A stretch of 5,392 nucleotides of DNA. It comes from PVC group bacterium. GTDB lineage: Bacteria; Verrucomicrobiota; Kiritimatiellia; CAIKKV01; PXCX01. The notes under the pieces were generated by a model. The model did not search any database and was not told where the DNA came from. It worked only from the letters and a program-made list of their open reading frames with translations. The stretch lies in assembly GCA_003565195.1 (NCBI GenBank), contig PXCX01000039.1, positions 1-5,392 of the forward strand. The letters are read 5' to 3'. Both the position numbers and the translations under genes were made by a program. Of the stretch, positions 1-5,392 are shown piece by piece (position 1 is the first letter of the stretch; the number at the start of each line of letters is the position of its first letter).

Positions 1-629
1 CGCAGAAAAAGTTGTTCTCCTCGAAACCAGGCGGCAACCCGCAAGGATTCACCGTCGACGGCAAACGAAAAACCATCTGCGGCCGCCAGCGGAACCGGCC
101 AGGCGCCGAACGTGTGTTGGATTTTAACGAGGGTGCGGGTACCATCTATATTCACAACGCTCCCCTCGTTCAGGGTGGCTCGAGAGGGAATGATTCCCGG
201 CAAAACCACGGGATGTTCGCGATGAAAGCCAATATGCGCCACGGGAACATCCTGATCGCCGGCCCGGTATAGCGGAAAACGACGTGCCAGCCAACGCATG
301 TTCAATTCAGCCGCCCAGCGGTCGCCGGCCACGGTTTCGACAAATCCGTTTTCCAGTGCGTCAACACCGAAAACAATACGCTCAATTTGCGAAAAGTCCA
401 ATGATCGTCGGCCGGTAACGCTCGTAAAACGCATGGACCGATCGTCGATATCATCCTTTTCGATGACAAAGCCGTCGCGGTAAACAATTTCAGCGCGCAA
501 ACGTCCGGGATCAGCCGCTGCCGGCATCACACCAACGATCATTGCGAAAGTCGCAGAAACAATCCACGCCAACCCCGGTTGATGAACCAGGCGCCGAAAT
601 GAACGAAAAAAAATGCGAACGGACAGCAA
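1..629 (-). CDS. Secreted protein of unknown function, N-terminal part only
   Basis: I do not recognise the family. The frame stays open from the trxA stop to the left edge, and 209 codons are visible from the chosen start. The start is the TTG at 629. An AGAGG ribosome site (638-642) lies 8 nt upstream, and this start gives a complete signal peptide: a basic n-region with R5, R9, R12 and R13, a hydrophobic stretch at about 20-35, and a PAAA|D cleavage site after residue 39. The in-frame ATG at 542 would leave only about ten residues before that site and has no ribosome site. The mature part looks beta-rich. A module at about 46-88 opens with a YRDG turn and ends in IERIVFG; less regular stretches follow, including GDRW and NIDGTR. 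This could be an envelope or periplasmic protein. The C-terminus lies outside the window. Coding is well supported; the start is likely; the function is unknown. Confidence 0.72.
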   Translation of the reverse strand, partial: MLSVRIFFRSFRRLVHQPGLAWIVSATFAMIVGVMPAAADPGRLRAEIVYRDGFVIEKDDIDDRSMRFTSVTGRRSLDFSQIERIVFGVDALENGFVETVAGDRWAAELNMRWLARRFPLYRAGDQDVPVAHIGFHREHPVVLPGIIPSRATLNEGSVVNIDGTRTLVKIQHTFGAWPVPLAAADGFSFAVDGESLRVAAWFRGEQLFL

Positions 630-644
630 CAGGAATACCTCTTG
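627..644 (-). promoter_or_regulatory. Ribosome site and TTG start of the secreted-protein gene, inside a small hairpin
   Basis: The AGAGG Shine-Dalgarno sequence at 638-642 is 8 nt from the TTG start at 627-629, and it decides the start of this gene. The same 18 bases can fold as CAAGAGG-TATT-CCTGTTG, a 6-bp stem with one G-G mismatch that covers both the ribosome site and the start codon. The stem is short, so its effect on translation is inference only. Confidence 0.45.
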
Positions 645-656
645 GTGAGCGGCCAC

Positions 657-687
657 GAAAAAAGCCTGAACGACTTAATCGTTCAGG
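657..687 (-). terminator. Intrinsic terminator of the trxA transcript
   Basis: On the minus strand, CCTGAACGA and TCGTTCAGG form a perfect 9-bp stem (arms 679-687 and 665-673) around a 5-nt loop. A C and six T residues (663-658) follow the stem. The trxA stop codon TAA (677-675) falls at the start of the descending arm. This is a classic rho-independent terminator and marks the 3' end of the repeat-protein and trxA unit. Confidence 0.88.
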
Positions 688-1010
688 AATCCTTCCACTT
701 TTTGCTGCAAGGCTTGCTTGGGCATAGCGCCGTTTATCTGTCCGGTAACAACCCCCTTATTGAACAGCAGCAAGGTGGGAATCGATCGTATACCGTATTG
801 AACCGCGATCTGCTGGTCCTCATCAATATTAACTTTGGCGACTTTCAACCGATCGCCCATATCTTGTGCCAAATCTTCGAGCACCGGCGCCAACGCACGG
901 CAGGGTCCACACCAGGTTGCCCAAAAATCGACAAGAACCGGGACATCGGCATCAATGACGGCCGATTGCCAGTTTTCCTTGGTTACGGTGATGATAGTAT
1001 CGGAATCCAT
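675..1010 (-). CDS. trxA: Thioredoxin
   Basis: This is a small cytoplasmic dithiol oxidoreductase that reduces disulfides in partner proteins and is normally recycled by thioredoxin reductase. The protein has 111 residues, the usual single-domain length. The active site WCGPC is at 33-37, preceded by the buried Asp region VLVDFW (D28), and the conserved cis-proline lies in IRSIPT (P78). The frame is open further upstream, but the start is set at the ATG at 1010 because AAGGA (1021-1025) lies 10 nt before it and the upstream residues do not resemble thioredoxin. The gene begins 22 nt after the stop of the repeat-protein gene, so the two are probably co-transcribed. The terminator at 657-687 ends the transcript. 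The family assignment is firm. The symbol trxA is given by family and length, since other thioredoxin paralogues could exist in the genome. Confidence 0.95.
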   Translation of the reverse strand: MDSDTIITVTKENWQSAVIDADVPVLVDFWATWCGPCRALAPVLEDLAQDMGDRLKVAKVNIDEDQQIAVQYGIRSIPTLLLFNKGVVTGQINGAMPKQALQQKVEGFLND

Positions 1011-1032
1011 GGGTGCATTATCCTTGTTGTAA

Positions 1033-2085
1033 TTATGGGTTGATTTGACCCCACCATGAGAGCCCTGCATCTGGAAATGCCTGGGCGGCAAGCATGTATA
1101 CCAGTAGAGCGGCAACAATGACGGCGGCGACGGTGGCAAGCGTGAAGACCAGGCCAGGCCGCTGGGCCGGCAAGGGTTCTTCGGAAGAAGCGGATTCTTC
1201 CGGAGCCTCCGCTTCTGCCGGCGCGCCGGTTTTATCACGGGCCAGCGACAGGGTACGGCTGGGCTTGGAAACGCCCGAACCGTCAGGCCGTTTAATCCGA
1301 ATAGTCTTGCGTTGGGTGGTGGGAACGGCATCGGCTGCCGGTTCTTCCGTATCCGATGTATCCAGGCGCGAGGTCCGGCTTTTGGCGTCTTGCTCACCGG
1401 CGTCTTTATCGGCGGCAGACTCTCCTCCCGGAATTTTCGCGGCACTCGATTGACTCTTGCCCGCATCCGGCCGTTTCAAGCGAATGGTCTTAATATCCGT
1501 CGCACCCCCGGCGGCTGTCGATGATTCACCCGCCTTGGCGTTCGATTGCAAGACGTTATCGAGCGAAATGCGGGATGTCTTCTTTTTGGCGGCTTGTGAC
1601 GACGTTGAAGGCGCCGCGGCATCGCTGGGCCGTTTTAAACGAATGGTTTTCGGTCCGCCTTTATCCGCGACCGCTTCCGCGGCTGGTTTTGACTCCGCGC
1701 CGGCGGAGGGTGGACGCGACAGACGGATTGTTTTAGGGCCTCCGTCCTTCTTGCTATCGCCGCCGCTGACTTCACCCATCACATCGTCAATACGCATGGA
1801 TAGCGCGGAATCCAGCGAGATACGAGAGGTTTTCTTCTTATTGTCTTCGGCGTCCTGCTCTGATTTCTTTAAAATCAAAGTTGGTTCATCACCGGTTTGG
1901 GGCTGCGGCGGCGCTTTGTCGTCCGTGTTCGTTTCCACCGCAGGCGGTGTACTCGGCGACGGTGGCGCGTCGTTTGCTGGCGCGGATTGCTGTTCTTTTG
2001 CTCCCGAGTCAGCCGTGGAATCTGCGGGCCGCACGGTCAGTTTGGGAGGAATCTTCTGAGGTTCTGGAGTTTTTTCGTCCGTCAT
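1033..2085 (-). CDS. Tail-anchored low-complexity protein with repeated KTIRLKRP and KTSRISLD motifs
   Basis: I cannot name a family. The protein has 350 residues. The start is the ATG at 2085, with GAGGAA (2093-2098) 7 nt upstream; an in-frame ATG at 2127 lacks such a site. Residues 1-310 are rich in Ala, Ser, Pro, Asp, Glu and Lys and look disordered. Two short motifs recur in them. Motif A (KTSRISLD) is at 85-92 and 169-176, with a shorter form at 237-242. Motif B (KTIRLKRP) is at 118-125 (KTIRLSRP), 146-153, 199-206 and 260-267 (KTIRIKRP). A single membrane helix spans about 311-336, and a 14-residue tail ending in GLSWWGQINP follows. Lys and Arg occur only before the helix, so the long region should be cytoplasmic. 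There is no cysteine, so it is not an obvious disulfide substrate of the adjacent thioredoxin. It could be a scaffold or an adaptor binding nucleic acid, lipid or protein; this is inference. Confidence 0.85.
   Translation of the reverse strand: MTDEKTPEPQKIPPKLTVRPADSTADSGAKEQQSAPANDAPPSPSTPPAVETNTDDKAPPQPQTGDEPTLILKKSEQDAEDNKKKTSRISLDSALSMRIDDVMGEVSGGDSKKDGGPKTIRLSRPPSAGAESKPAAEAVADKGGPKTIRLKRPSDAAAPSTSSQAAKKKTSRISLDNVLQSNAKAGESSTAAGGATDIKTIRLKRPDAGKSQSSAAKIPGGESAADKDAGEQDAKSRTSRLDTSDTEEPAADAVPTTQRKTIRIKRPDGSGVSKPSRTLSLARDKTGAPAEAEAPEESASSEEPLPAQRPGLVFTLATVAAVIVAALLVYMLAAQAFPDAGLSWWGQINP
1285..1833 (-). repeat. Coding region of the alternating KTSRISLD / KTIRLKRP motif repeats
   Basis: Motif B copies are encoded at 1711-1734, 1627-1650, 1468-1491 and 1285-1308. 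Motif A copies are at 1801-1833 and 1549-1581, with a shortened form at 1363-1377. The four B copies differ at many synonymous sites: the final proline uses CCA, CCC, CCG and CCT in turn, and the third residue uses both ATC and ATT. The peptide is therefore conserved while the DNA has drifted. This points to old duplication or convergence held by selection on the protein, not to a recent DNA tandem repeat. Confidence 0.8.
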
Positions 2086-2142
2086 GATAATCTTCCTCGT
2101 TACTAAAGCTCTCGCCGAATCATCCACATACCGCCTGTATAC

Positions 2143-2169
2143 AATATAGCAGTTAATCTCTCACGTCAA
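2143..2169 (-). promoter_or_regulatory. Candidate sigma70-type promoter for the repeat protein and trxA
   Basis: On the minus strand a TTGACG -35 box (2169-2164) is followed after 15 nt by TATATT (2148-2143), which is preceded by TGC as an extended -10. An overlapping -10 reading, TATTGT, would give a 17-nt spacer. Transcription would start near 2136, leaving a leader of about 50 nt before the ATG at 2085. It sits in the 98-bp gap after frr, where a promoter is expected if the two pairs are separate units. Confidence 0.5.
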
Positions 2170-2184
2170 GAGGCGCTGGCCTCT
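2169..2184 (-). terminator. Hairpin directly after the frr stop, weak terminator candidate
   Basis: AGAGGC and GCCTCT form a 6-bp stem around a CAGC loop, starting at the last base of the frr stop codon. Only one further T follows the stem before GACG, so it lacks the T-tract of an intrinsic terminator. It may protect the pyrH-frr mRNA 3' end or terminate weakly. Its last base coincides with the first base of the -35 box of the next promoter candidate. Confidence 0.35.
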
Positions 2185-2747
2185 CAAACAGCCATGATAT
2201 CGGTTTCCTTGGTCTCTAAATCCCGGTCAATCCGTTTGACGGCGTCATCGGTTGCCTTCTGAATATCAGCCAGGGCGGCATCGCGTTCATCTTCGCTGAC
2301 GGTACCTTTTTTTTGCAAGTTCTTAATATGATCGTTGGCGTCACGGCGGATGTTACGCACCGCCACTCTGGATTCTTCAGCCAGCCGGCGCAAGACTTTG
2401 ACCAGATCCTTGCGCCGCTCCTCACTCAATTCCGGAACCGTCAAGCGGATAACCCGTCCGTCGCTAACGGGCGTCACTCCGATATTGGCGGCCAGAATCG
2501 CTTTTTCGATGGCGCCCATGGCCGTCGGATCATAAGGGTTAATAACGATCAGGCGCGGTTCGGGCGTCGATATGCCCGCCAGTTCCTGCAGTCGGGTTGG
2601 GGCGCCGTAATAAGGCACCTGGATATGTTCCACCATGGAAGGGGACGCCCGTCCCGTCCGTATTCCGCTGAACTCATGGTGCATGTGTTCCAGCGCTTTT
2701 TCCATGCGGTCTTCGGCATCCAGCATGACATCGTCAATTGATTCCAT
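2184..2747 (-). CDS. frr: Ribosome recycling factor
   Basis: RRF acts in the cytoplasm with EF-G to split the post-termination ribosome so that its subunits can be reused. The protein has 187 residues, close to the usual 185. Expected family segments are in place: IRTGRASP at 29-36, YYGAPTRLQELA at 46-57, PYDP at 71-74, VPELSEERR at 104-112, and the basic VRNIRRDAND at 130-139 in the three-helix domain. Residues of about 31-104 form the beta-rich domain II; the two ends form helical domain I. The ATG at 2747 fits the family N-terminus and has a GGGGGA-type ribosome site about 11 nt upstream. It lies 24 nt after pyrH, so the two are co-transcribed as in most bacteria. A run of eight A residues codes for QKK near 145-147; the reading frame is intact across it. 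Confidence 0.97.
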   Translation of the reverse strand: MESIDDVMLDAEDRMEKALEHMHHEFSGIRTGRASPSMVEHIQVPYYGAPTRLQELAGISTPEPRLIVINPYDPTAMGAIEKAILAANIGVTPVSDGRVIRLTVPELSEERRKDLVKVLRRLAEESRVAVRNIRRDANDHIKNLQKKGTVSEDERDAALADIQKATDDAVKRIDRDLETKETDIMAV

Positions 2748-2771
2748 ACACCCGTTTTCCCCCTTTCAATG

Positions 2772-3500
2772 CTAACAGATAAGCGTTCCCGTCGACTGAC
2801 CTTGCATGACTGCCCGGATATTGCCGTCCTGAAAAAAATCGAATACCACGATCGGAATATGGTTTTCGCGGCATAACGAGAAGGCCGTGGCATCCATGAT
2901 CTTGAGCTGGCCTTGCAAGGCTTTGGCATAGGAAAGTTTATCGTACTTGACAGCCTCCGGATTCTTGAGCGGATCATCAGAATAGACGCCGTCAACCTTG
3001 GTGGCCTTGAGCAGGGCGTCCGCCCCGATTTCACTGGCGCGTAGCGCGGCGGCAGTATCGGTTGTAAAATACGGGTTACCGGTGCCACCCGCAAAAATAA
3101 GGGTCCGTCCTTTTTCCATATGTCTGACTGCCCGTTTCAAGATAAACGGTTCGGCAATCTCCTTCATCTCAATGGCTGTCTGCACACGCGTTTCAATGCC
3201 CGCCTTGACGAAGGCATCCTGCAAGGCCAGTGCATTGATCACCGTGGCCAGCATGCCCATGAAATCGCCGGTATTGCGATCGATACCCTGGGAATGACCG
3301 ATGTTACCCCGATAAATGTTTCCGCCGCCGATCACAATCGCTATCTGTACCCCCGTGGTCAAGGCATCCTTGATCCGTTGGGCGAAAGTTCGAACCGTTG
3401 CCGGATCAATGCTTAACCCGTTGGGTGATTCGCGCAAGGCTTCACCGCTGCATTTCAACACGATCCTTCGTATCGATTGTCCACGTATGTTGGGTTTCAT
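2772..3500 (-). CDS. pyrH: UMP kinase (uridylate kinase)
   Basis: This cytoplasmic enzyme of the bacterial amino-acid-kinase fold converts UMP and ATP to UDP and ADP, feeding all pyrimidine nucleotide synthesis. The protein has 242 residues, the normal length. Motifs visible are KCSGEAL at 16-22, GGGNIYRG at 58-65, GDFMGMLAT at 78-86, GGTGNPYFTTDTAA at 138-151, KATKVDGVYSDDP at 165-177 and MDATAFSLC at 202-210. The start is the ATG at 3500: it gives the family-like N-terminus MKPN...RRIVLKCSGEAL, whereas the upstream ATG at 3557 adds 19 residues with no ribosome site or family match. The ribosome site for 3500 is modest (TAAGG, 11 nt upstream). frr follows 24 nt downstream. The 225-bp upstream gap carries a promoter, a perfect inverted repeat and leader hairpins, so regulated expression is likely but unproven. 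Confidence 0.97.
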   Translation of the reverse strand: MKPNIRGQSIRRIVLKCSGEALRESPNGLSIDPATVRTFAQRIKDALTTGVQIAIVIGGGNIYRGNIGHSQGIDRNTGDFMGMLATVINALALQDAFVKAGIETRVQTAIEMKEIAEPFILKRAVRHMEKGRTLIFAGGTGNPYFTTDTAAALRASEIGADALLKATKVDGVYSDDPLKNPEAVKYDKLSYAKALQGQLKIMDATAFSLCRENHIPIVVFDFFQDGNIRAVMQGQSTGTLIC

Positions 3501-3523
3501 AGCAAGGTTAACCTTAATTTCAT
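3497..3523 (-). other. Possible leader mini-ORF (MKLRLTLL) overlapping the pyrH start
   Basis: An ATG at 3523 opens an eight-residue frame out of phase with pyrH. Its TGA stop overlaps the pyrH ATG as ATGA, an arrangement typical of translational coupling. No Shine-Dalgarno sequence precedes it, so it may be chance. Confidence 0.2.
3504..3515 (-). promoter_or_regulatory. 12-bp palindrome over the pyrH ribosome site
   Basis: AAGGTTAACCTT is a perfect palindrome that includes the only plausible Shine-Dalgarno core (AAGG). In RNA it can fold as AAGG-UUAA-CCUU, a 4-bp stem that would hide the ribosome site. In DNA it could be a protein site. Either role is inference. Confidence 0.3.
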
Positions 3524-3526
3524 AAT

Positions 3527-3558
3527 GATGAGCAACGGTTTGGCAACCGGTTCTCATC
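3527..3558 (-). promoter_or_regulatory. Hairpin in the pyrH leader
   Basis: On the minus strand GATGAGAACCGGTT and AACCGTTGCTCATC can pair at 12 of 14 positions around a GCCA loop: an outer 6-bp GATGAG/CTCATC stem and an inner CGGTT/AACCG stem. No T-tract follows, so it is not a terminator. It lies 27-58 bases before the pyrH start and may affect translation or mRNA stability. Confidence 0.4.
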
Positions 3559-3597
3559 CGACAAGCGGTGCAACGGATCTACGGATTGTTTTCCGCT

Positions 3598-3630
3598 GCA
3601 ACCAAAGGCAAGCATACCATGTTTGGTTGC
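3598..3630. promoter_or_regulatory. Perfect 9-bp inverted repeat over the pyrH promoter, operator candidate
   Basis: GCAACCAAA and TTTGGTTGC are exact reverse complements with a 15-bp spacer. One arm (3622-3630) lies between the -35 and -10 boxes; the other (3598-3606) covers the expected start of transcription. The -10 box lies in the spacer. The 24-bp arm-to-arm distance, about two helical turns, suits a dimeric regulator. Which protein binds is unknown. Confidence 0.45.
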
Positions 3631-3638
3631 GATTTCAA
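3611..3638 (-). promoter_or_regulatory. Promoter for pyrH-frr
   Basis: TTGAAA (3638-3633) and TATGCT (3616-3611) are separated by 16 nt, and TGG precedes the second box as an extended -10. Transcription would start near 3604, giving a leader of about 104 nt. This is the best sigma70-type match in the gap between the transferase gene and pyrH. Confidence 0.6.
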
Positions 3639-3725
3639 ACTTTTTTTGCAGCACCCTGTTCCAGCTTTCCTGGATTTCATTGGATGTCTCTGACTTTTTG
3701 TTTAATCGGTCGCTTATGAAAACGC

Positions 3726-5213
3726 TCAATAGGCGCCGCGTGCGAAAATTACCGCATTGAATGTCCGTACCAGAATCCGGAAATCGAGTCCCAGGGTCTG
3801 GTTGCGCAAATAGTAAATATCCAGCAGACACATGCTGTGAAAATCAAGATCGCTGCGCCCGACAACCTGCCAAAGGCAAGTCAATCCCGGCAATCCGTTA
3901 TGCCGGAGGTAATGCCATGCTTGATAATAGTTGTCCAGATCGCGCCGTGGCAATGGACGCGGCCCTACCAGGGTCATGTCGCCGCGCAAAACGTTGAGCA
4001 ACTGCGGCAGCTCATCAAGACTGTAGCGGCGCAGAAAACGACCGAACACAGTTACCCGCGGATCGCGTCGCATCTTGAAAAGACCCGCGCCGGACTCATT
4101 GTAGGTTTCCACCCGCGACTGATGCTTTTCAGCGTCAGCGTACATGGTGCGGAATTTATACATCCGAAATCGTTTCCGGTTTAAACCGATCCGTTCCTGA
4201 ACAAATAATGCCGGCCCCTTCGAACTACATCGGATGGTGAGGGCAATCAGCAGCATCAGCGGACCGAGCAGCAGCAAGGCCACCGCCGAAAACAAAAAAG
4301 AGTATGCTCGTTTCAGTCCATGATAAATCCGTGATACCGGCATGGGCGGAAAATGAATCAACGGGACCCCCAGAATCCGGTCGGACCGCACGCCGTTTCG
4401 GATCCCGAGCGCGTCCAGTTTTGGCGACAATATTTTCAATGGAATTGCGCTAGCATCGGTCATGGCAATGACCCGCATCAGCGAACCCGTCGACAACTGC
4501 GGCGTTGCAAGAACCAACATCTCGGCGCGCTGTTTCGCAATTTGACGCCGGATTGCGGCCAAATCGGTTTCGTTAAAGGTCGTTTTTTGGATGCCTACCC
4601 GTTTTACCGGATACACGCCATGCGGCTGGACAACCTCAATCCAGTCCGCCAGAGGCGGCATCGATTGTTTGTCCCCGACGATAAGCGCCGGACAGCGGTC
4701 AAACCCGATATGCAAGCGCAACCAGCGCAGGATATGTTCCGTCAATAAACGGAAAATGACGGTATATCCCGTATTGAAGGCAACGATCAGCGCGAACATA
4801 CTGCGCGGATGAAATTGGTTGCGGCTCAGATAAAAATAAACGACAAAGAACAGCAACGCGAAAAAATTCGCGCGTGCGATTTCGCCACTCCACAGACCGC
4901 GGGTAAGTTGACGACGACCGGCATACAAATCCATTCCCAGATAGATTAGCAGGACAGTAATAACCACGAGGGCGATGATACGCGGTGCGCTGACCATGTA
5001 AAACACTTCGAAGCTCATGCCTTCATCCGCGGTATCGAAACGCGGCACCCGAAGCGCCCAGTTAAGGAATTCAACCGTGCGGTGGCCGAAATGGCTGTGA
5101 AAACGAAAGCCGATCGCGCTGTAATAGGCAGCGATCACCGCCAGGATATCGGCAATCAAGTTGGCGCACAGGATTAGCGGACTTCTACCACGACATTGCA
5201 TAGCCGGCATCAT
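3726..5213 (-). CDS. Polyprenyl-phosphate sugar-1-phosphate transferase (WbaP/WcaJ-type)
   Basis: This inner-membrane enzyme should move a sugar-1-phosphate from a nucleotide sugar to undecaprenyl phosphate, the first step of capsule, exopolysaccharide or O-antigen assembly. The protein has 495 residues. Membrane segments lie at about 13-35, 77-95, 112-130 and 137-155; a nucleotide-binding-like domain follows at about 174-290 (ALIVGD at 176-181). The catalytic domain starts with a hydrophobic helix at 303-328 and shows KGPALFVQERIG at 332-343, KFRTM at 353-357, SLDELPQL at 398-405 with the catalytic Asp-Glu pair D400-E401, VGPRPLPRRD at 416-425 and PGLTCLWQVVGRSD at 442-455. The ATG at 5213 gives a family-like N-terminus. 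An in-frame ATG at 5324 would add 37 residues with poor codon use and no resemblance to the family. Neither has a clear ribosome site; ATGs at 5210 and 5201 are also possible. The sugar cannot be told from sequence, and no other glycan gene is in view. Confidence 0.9.
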   Translation of the reverse strand: MMPAMQCRGRSPLILCANLIADILAVIAAYYSAIGFRFHSHFGHRTVEFLNWALRVPRFDTADEGMSFEVFYMVSAPRIIALVVITVLLIYLGMDLYAGRRQLTRGLWSGEIARANFFALLFFVVYFYLSRNQFHPRSMFALIVAFNTGYTVIFRLLTEHILRWLRLHIGFDRCPALIVGDKQSMPPLADWIEVVQPHGVYPVKRVGIQKTTFNETDLAAIRRQIAKQRAEMLVLATPQLSTGSLMRVIAMTDASAIPLKILSPKLDALGIRNGVRSDRILGVPLIHFPPMPVSRIYHGLKRAYSFLFSAVALLLLGPLMLLIALTIRCSSKGPALFVQERIGLNRKRFRMYKFRTMYADAEKHQSRVETYNESGAGLFKMRRDPRVTVFGRFLRRYSLDELPQLLNVLRGDMTLVGPRPLPRRDLDNYYQAWHYLRHNGLPGLTCLWQVVGRSDLDFHSMCLLDIYYLRNQTLGLDFRILVRTFNAVIFARGAY

Positions 5214-5392
5214 AACGAGTTTTTGGCGGCACGAAAAGCATAAAATTCGTCCATACGAAGTGGCCAAAATGAGAACTGCTGATAGGTTGCCGAATACAGG
5301 GCAAACGCATCTTAATTCTGGCATAATCCGAATTTCACGATTACTGGAGACCGAATAAGTCGATCGACTAAGGGTATCCGAGTAAGCATTGC
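5214..5392. other. Non-coding region upstream of the sugar transferase
   Basis: I see no convincing gene here on either strand. A 12-bp palindrome, AGTCGATCGACT, lies at 5358-5369. A weak minus-strand promoter reading (TTGGCC, 18 nt, TTATGC) ends close to the start at 5213, but it is too poor to call. Confidence 0.35.

Noticed and set aside
642..1043. Plus-strand open frame antisense to trxA
   Set aside because: The minus strand here encodes an unmistakable thioredoxin; the plus-strand product resembles nothing.
1011..1466. N-terminal extension of thioredoxin to 263 residues
   Set aside because: The extension overlaps the repeat-protein gene in another frame, and the ATG at 1010 has a good ribosome site and gives a normal-length thioredoxin.
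1457..2059. Long plus-strand open frame of 200 codons antisense to the repeat protein
   Set aside because: It mirrors the repeated motifs of the minus-strand gene, has no ribosome site, and is explained by the codon bias of the real gene.
2305..2314. Run of eight A residues in frr as a frameshift or phase-variation site
   Set aside because: The frame is intact, the encoded QKK fits the family, and no conserved alternative frame or stimulatory structure is apparent.
3477..3719. Plus-strand open frame of 80 codons across the pyrH upstream region
   Set aside because: The product has no recognisable features, and the region is explained by a minus-strand promoter and leader.
5221..5245. Possible sigma54 promoter (TGGC...GC) on the plus strand
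   Set aside because: The GG to GC spacing is 11, not 10, and no gene follows on that strand.
5214..5324. N-terminal extension of the sugar transferase to the ATG at 5324
   Set aside because: Codon use there is unlike the rest of the gene, with several rare AT-rich codons, and the family normally begins shortly before the first membrane helix.
5280..5392. Three copies of ATTCGG upstream of the sugar transferase
   Set aside because: The copies are short and irregularly spaced (23 and 38 bases), so chance is a sufficient explanation.

Overview
All recognisable genes in this window lie on the minus strand, so they read from right to left. Reading in the direction of transcription, the order is: a polyprenyl-phosphate sugar-1-phosphate transferase (5213 to 3726); UMP kinase pyrH (3500 to 2772); ribosome recycling factor frr (2747 to 2184); an unrecognised tail-anchored protein with repeated short basic motifs (2085 to 1033); thioredoxin trxA (1010 to 675); and the first 209 codons of an unrecognised secreted protein that runs off the left edge (629 to 1). 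This is an ordinary chromosomal stretch. I see no transposase, integrase, phage gene, CRISPR array, tRNA or rRNA.

The layout suggests four transcription units. The sugar transferase appears to stand alone. pyrH and frr form a tight pair with a good sigma70-type promoter at 3611-3638. That promoter carries a perfect 9-bp inverted repeat and is followed by a structured leader of about 100 nt. The repeat protein and trxA form a second pair, with a promoter candidate at 2143-2169 and a textbook intrinsic terminator at 657-687 that overlaps the trxA stop codon. The secreted-protein gene starts 28 bases beyond that terminator, so it either depends on read-through or has a promoter inside trxA.

The organism is a bacterium with a cell envelope that needs lipid-linked glycan synthesis and exported proteins. 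Base composition looks near balanced to slightly GC-rich by eye. pyrH-frr is the conserved pair of the usual rpsB-tsf-pyrH-frr cluster, but here the gene upstream of pyrH is a sugar transferase, so the cluster has been split. The Ala/Ser/Asp-rich repeat protein with KTIRLKRP-like motifs and the style of the secreted protein made me think of the PVC group (Verrucomicrobia, Kiritimatiellota, Lentisphaerae). That is an impression that I cannot verify from the sequence.

The most interesting item is the 350-residue repeat protein. It has two short motif families that alternate along a disordered cytoplasmic region, then a single C-terminal membrane helix, and it is encoded directly upstream of thioredoxin. 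The pyrH promoter and leader are the second point of interest.
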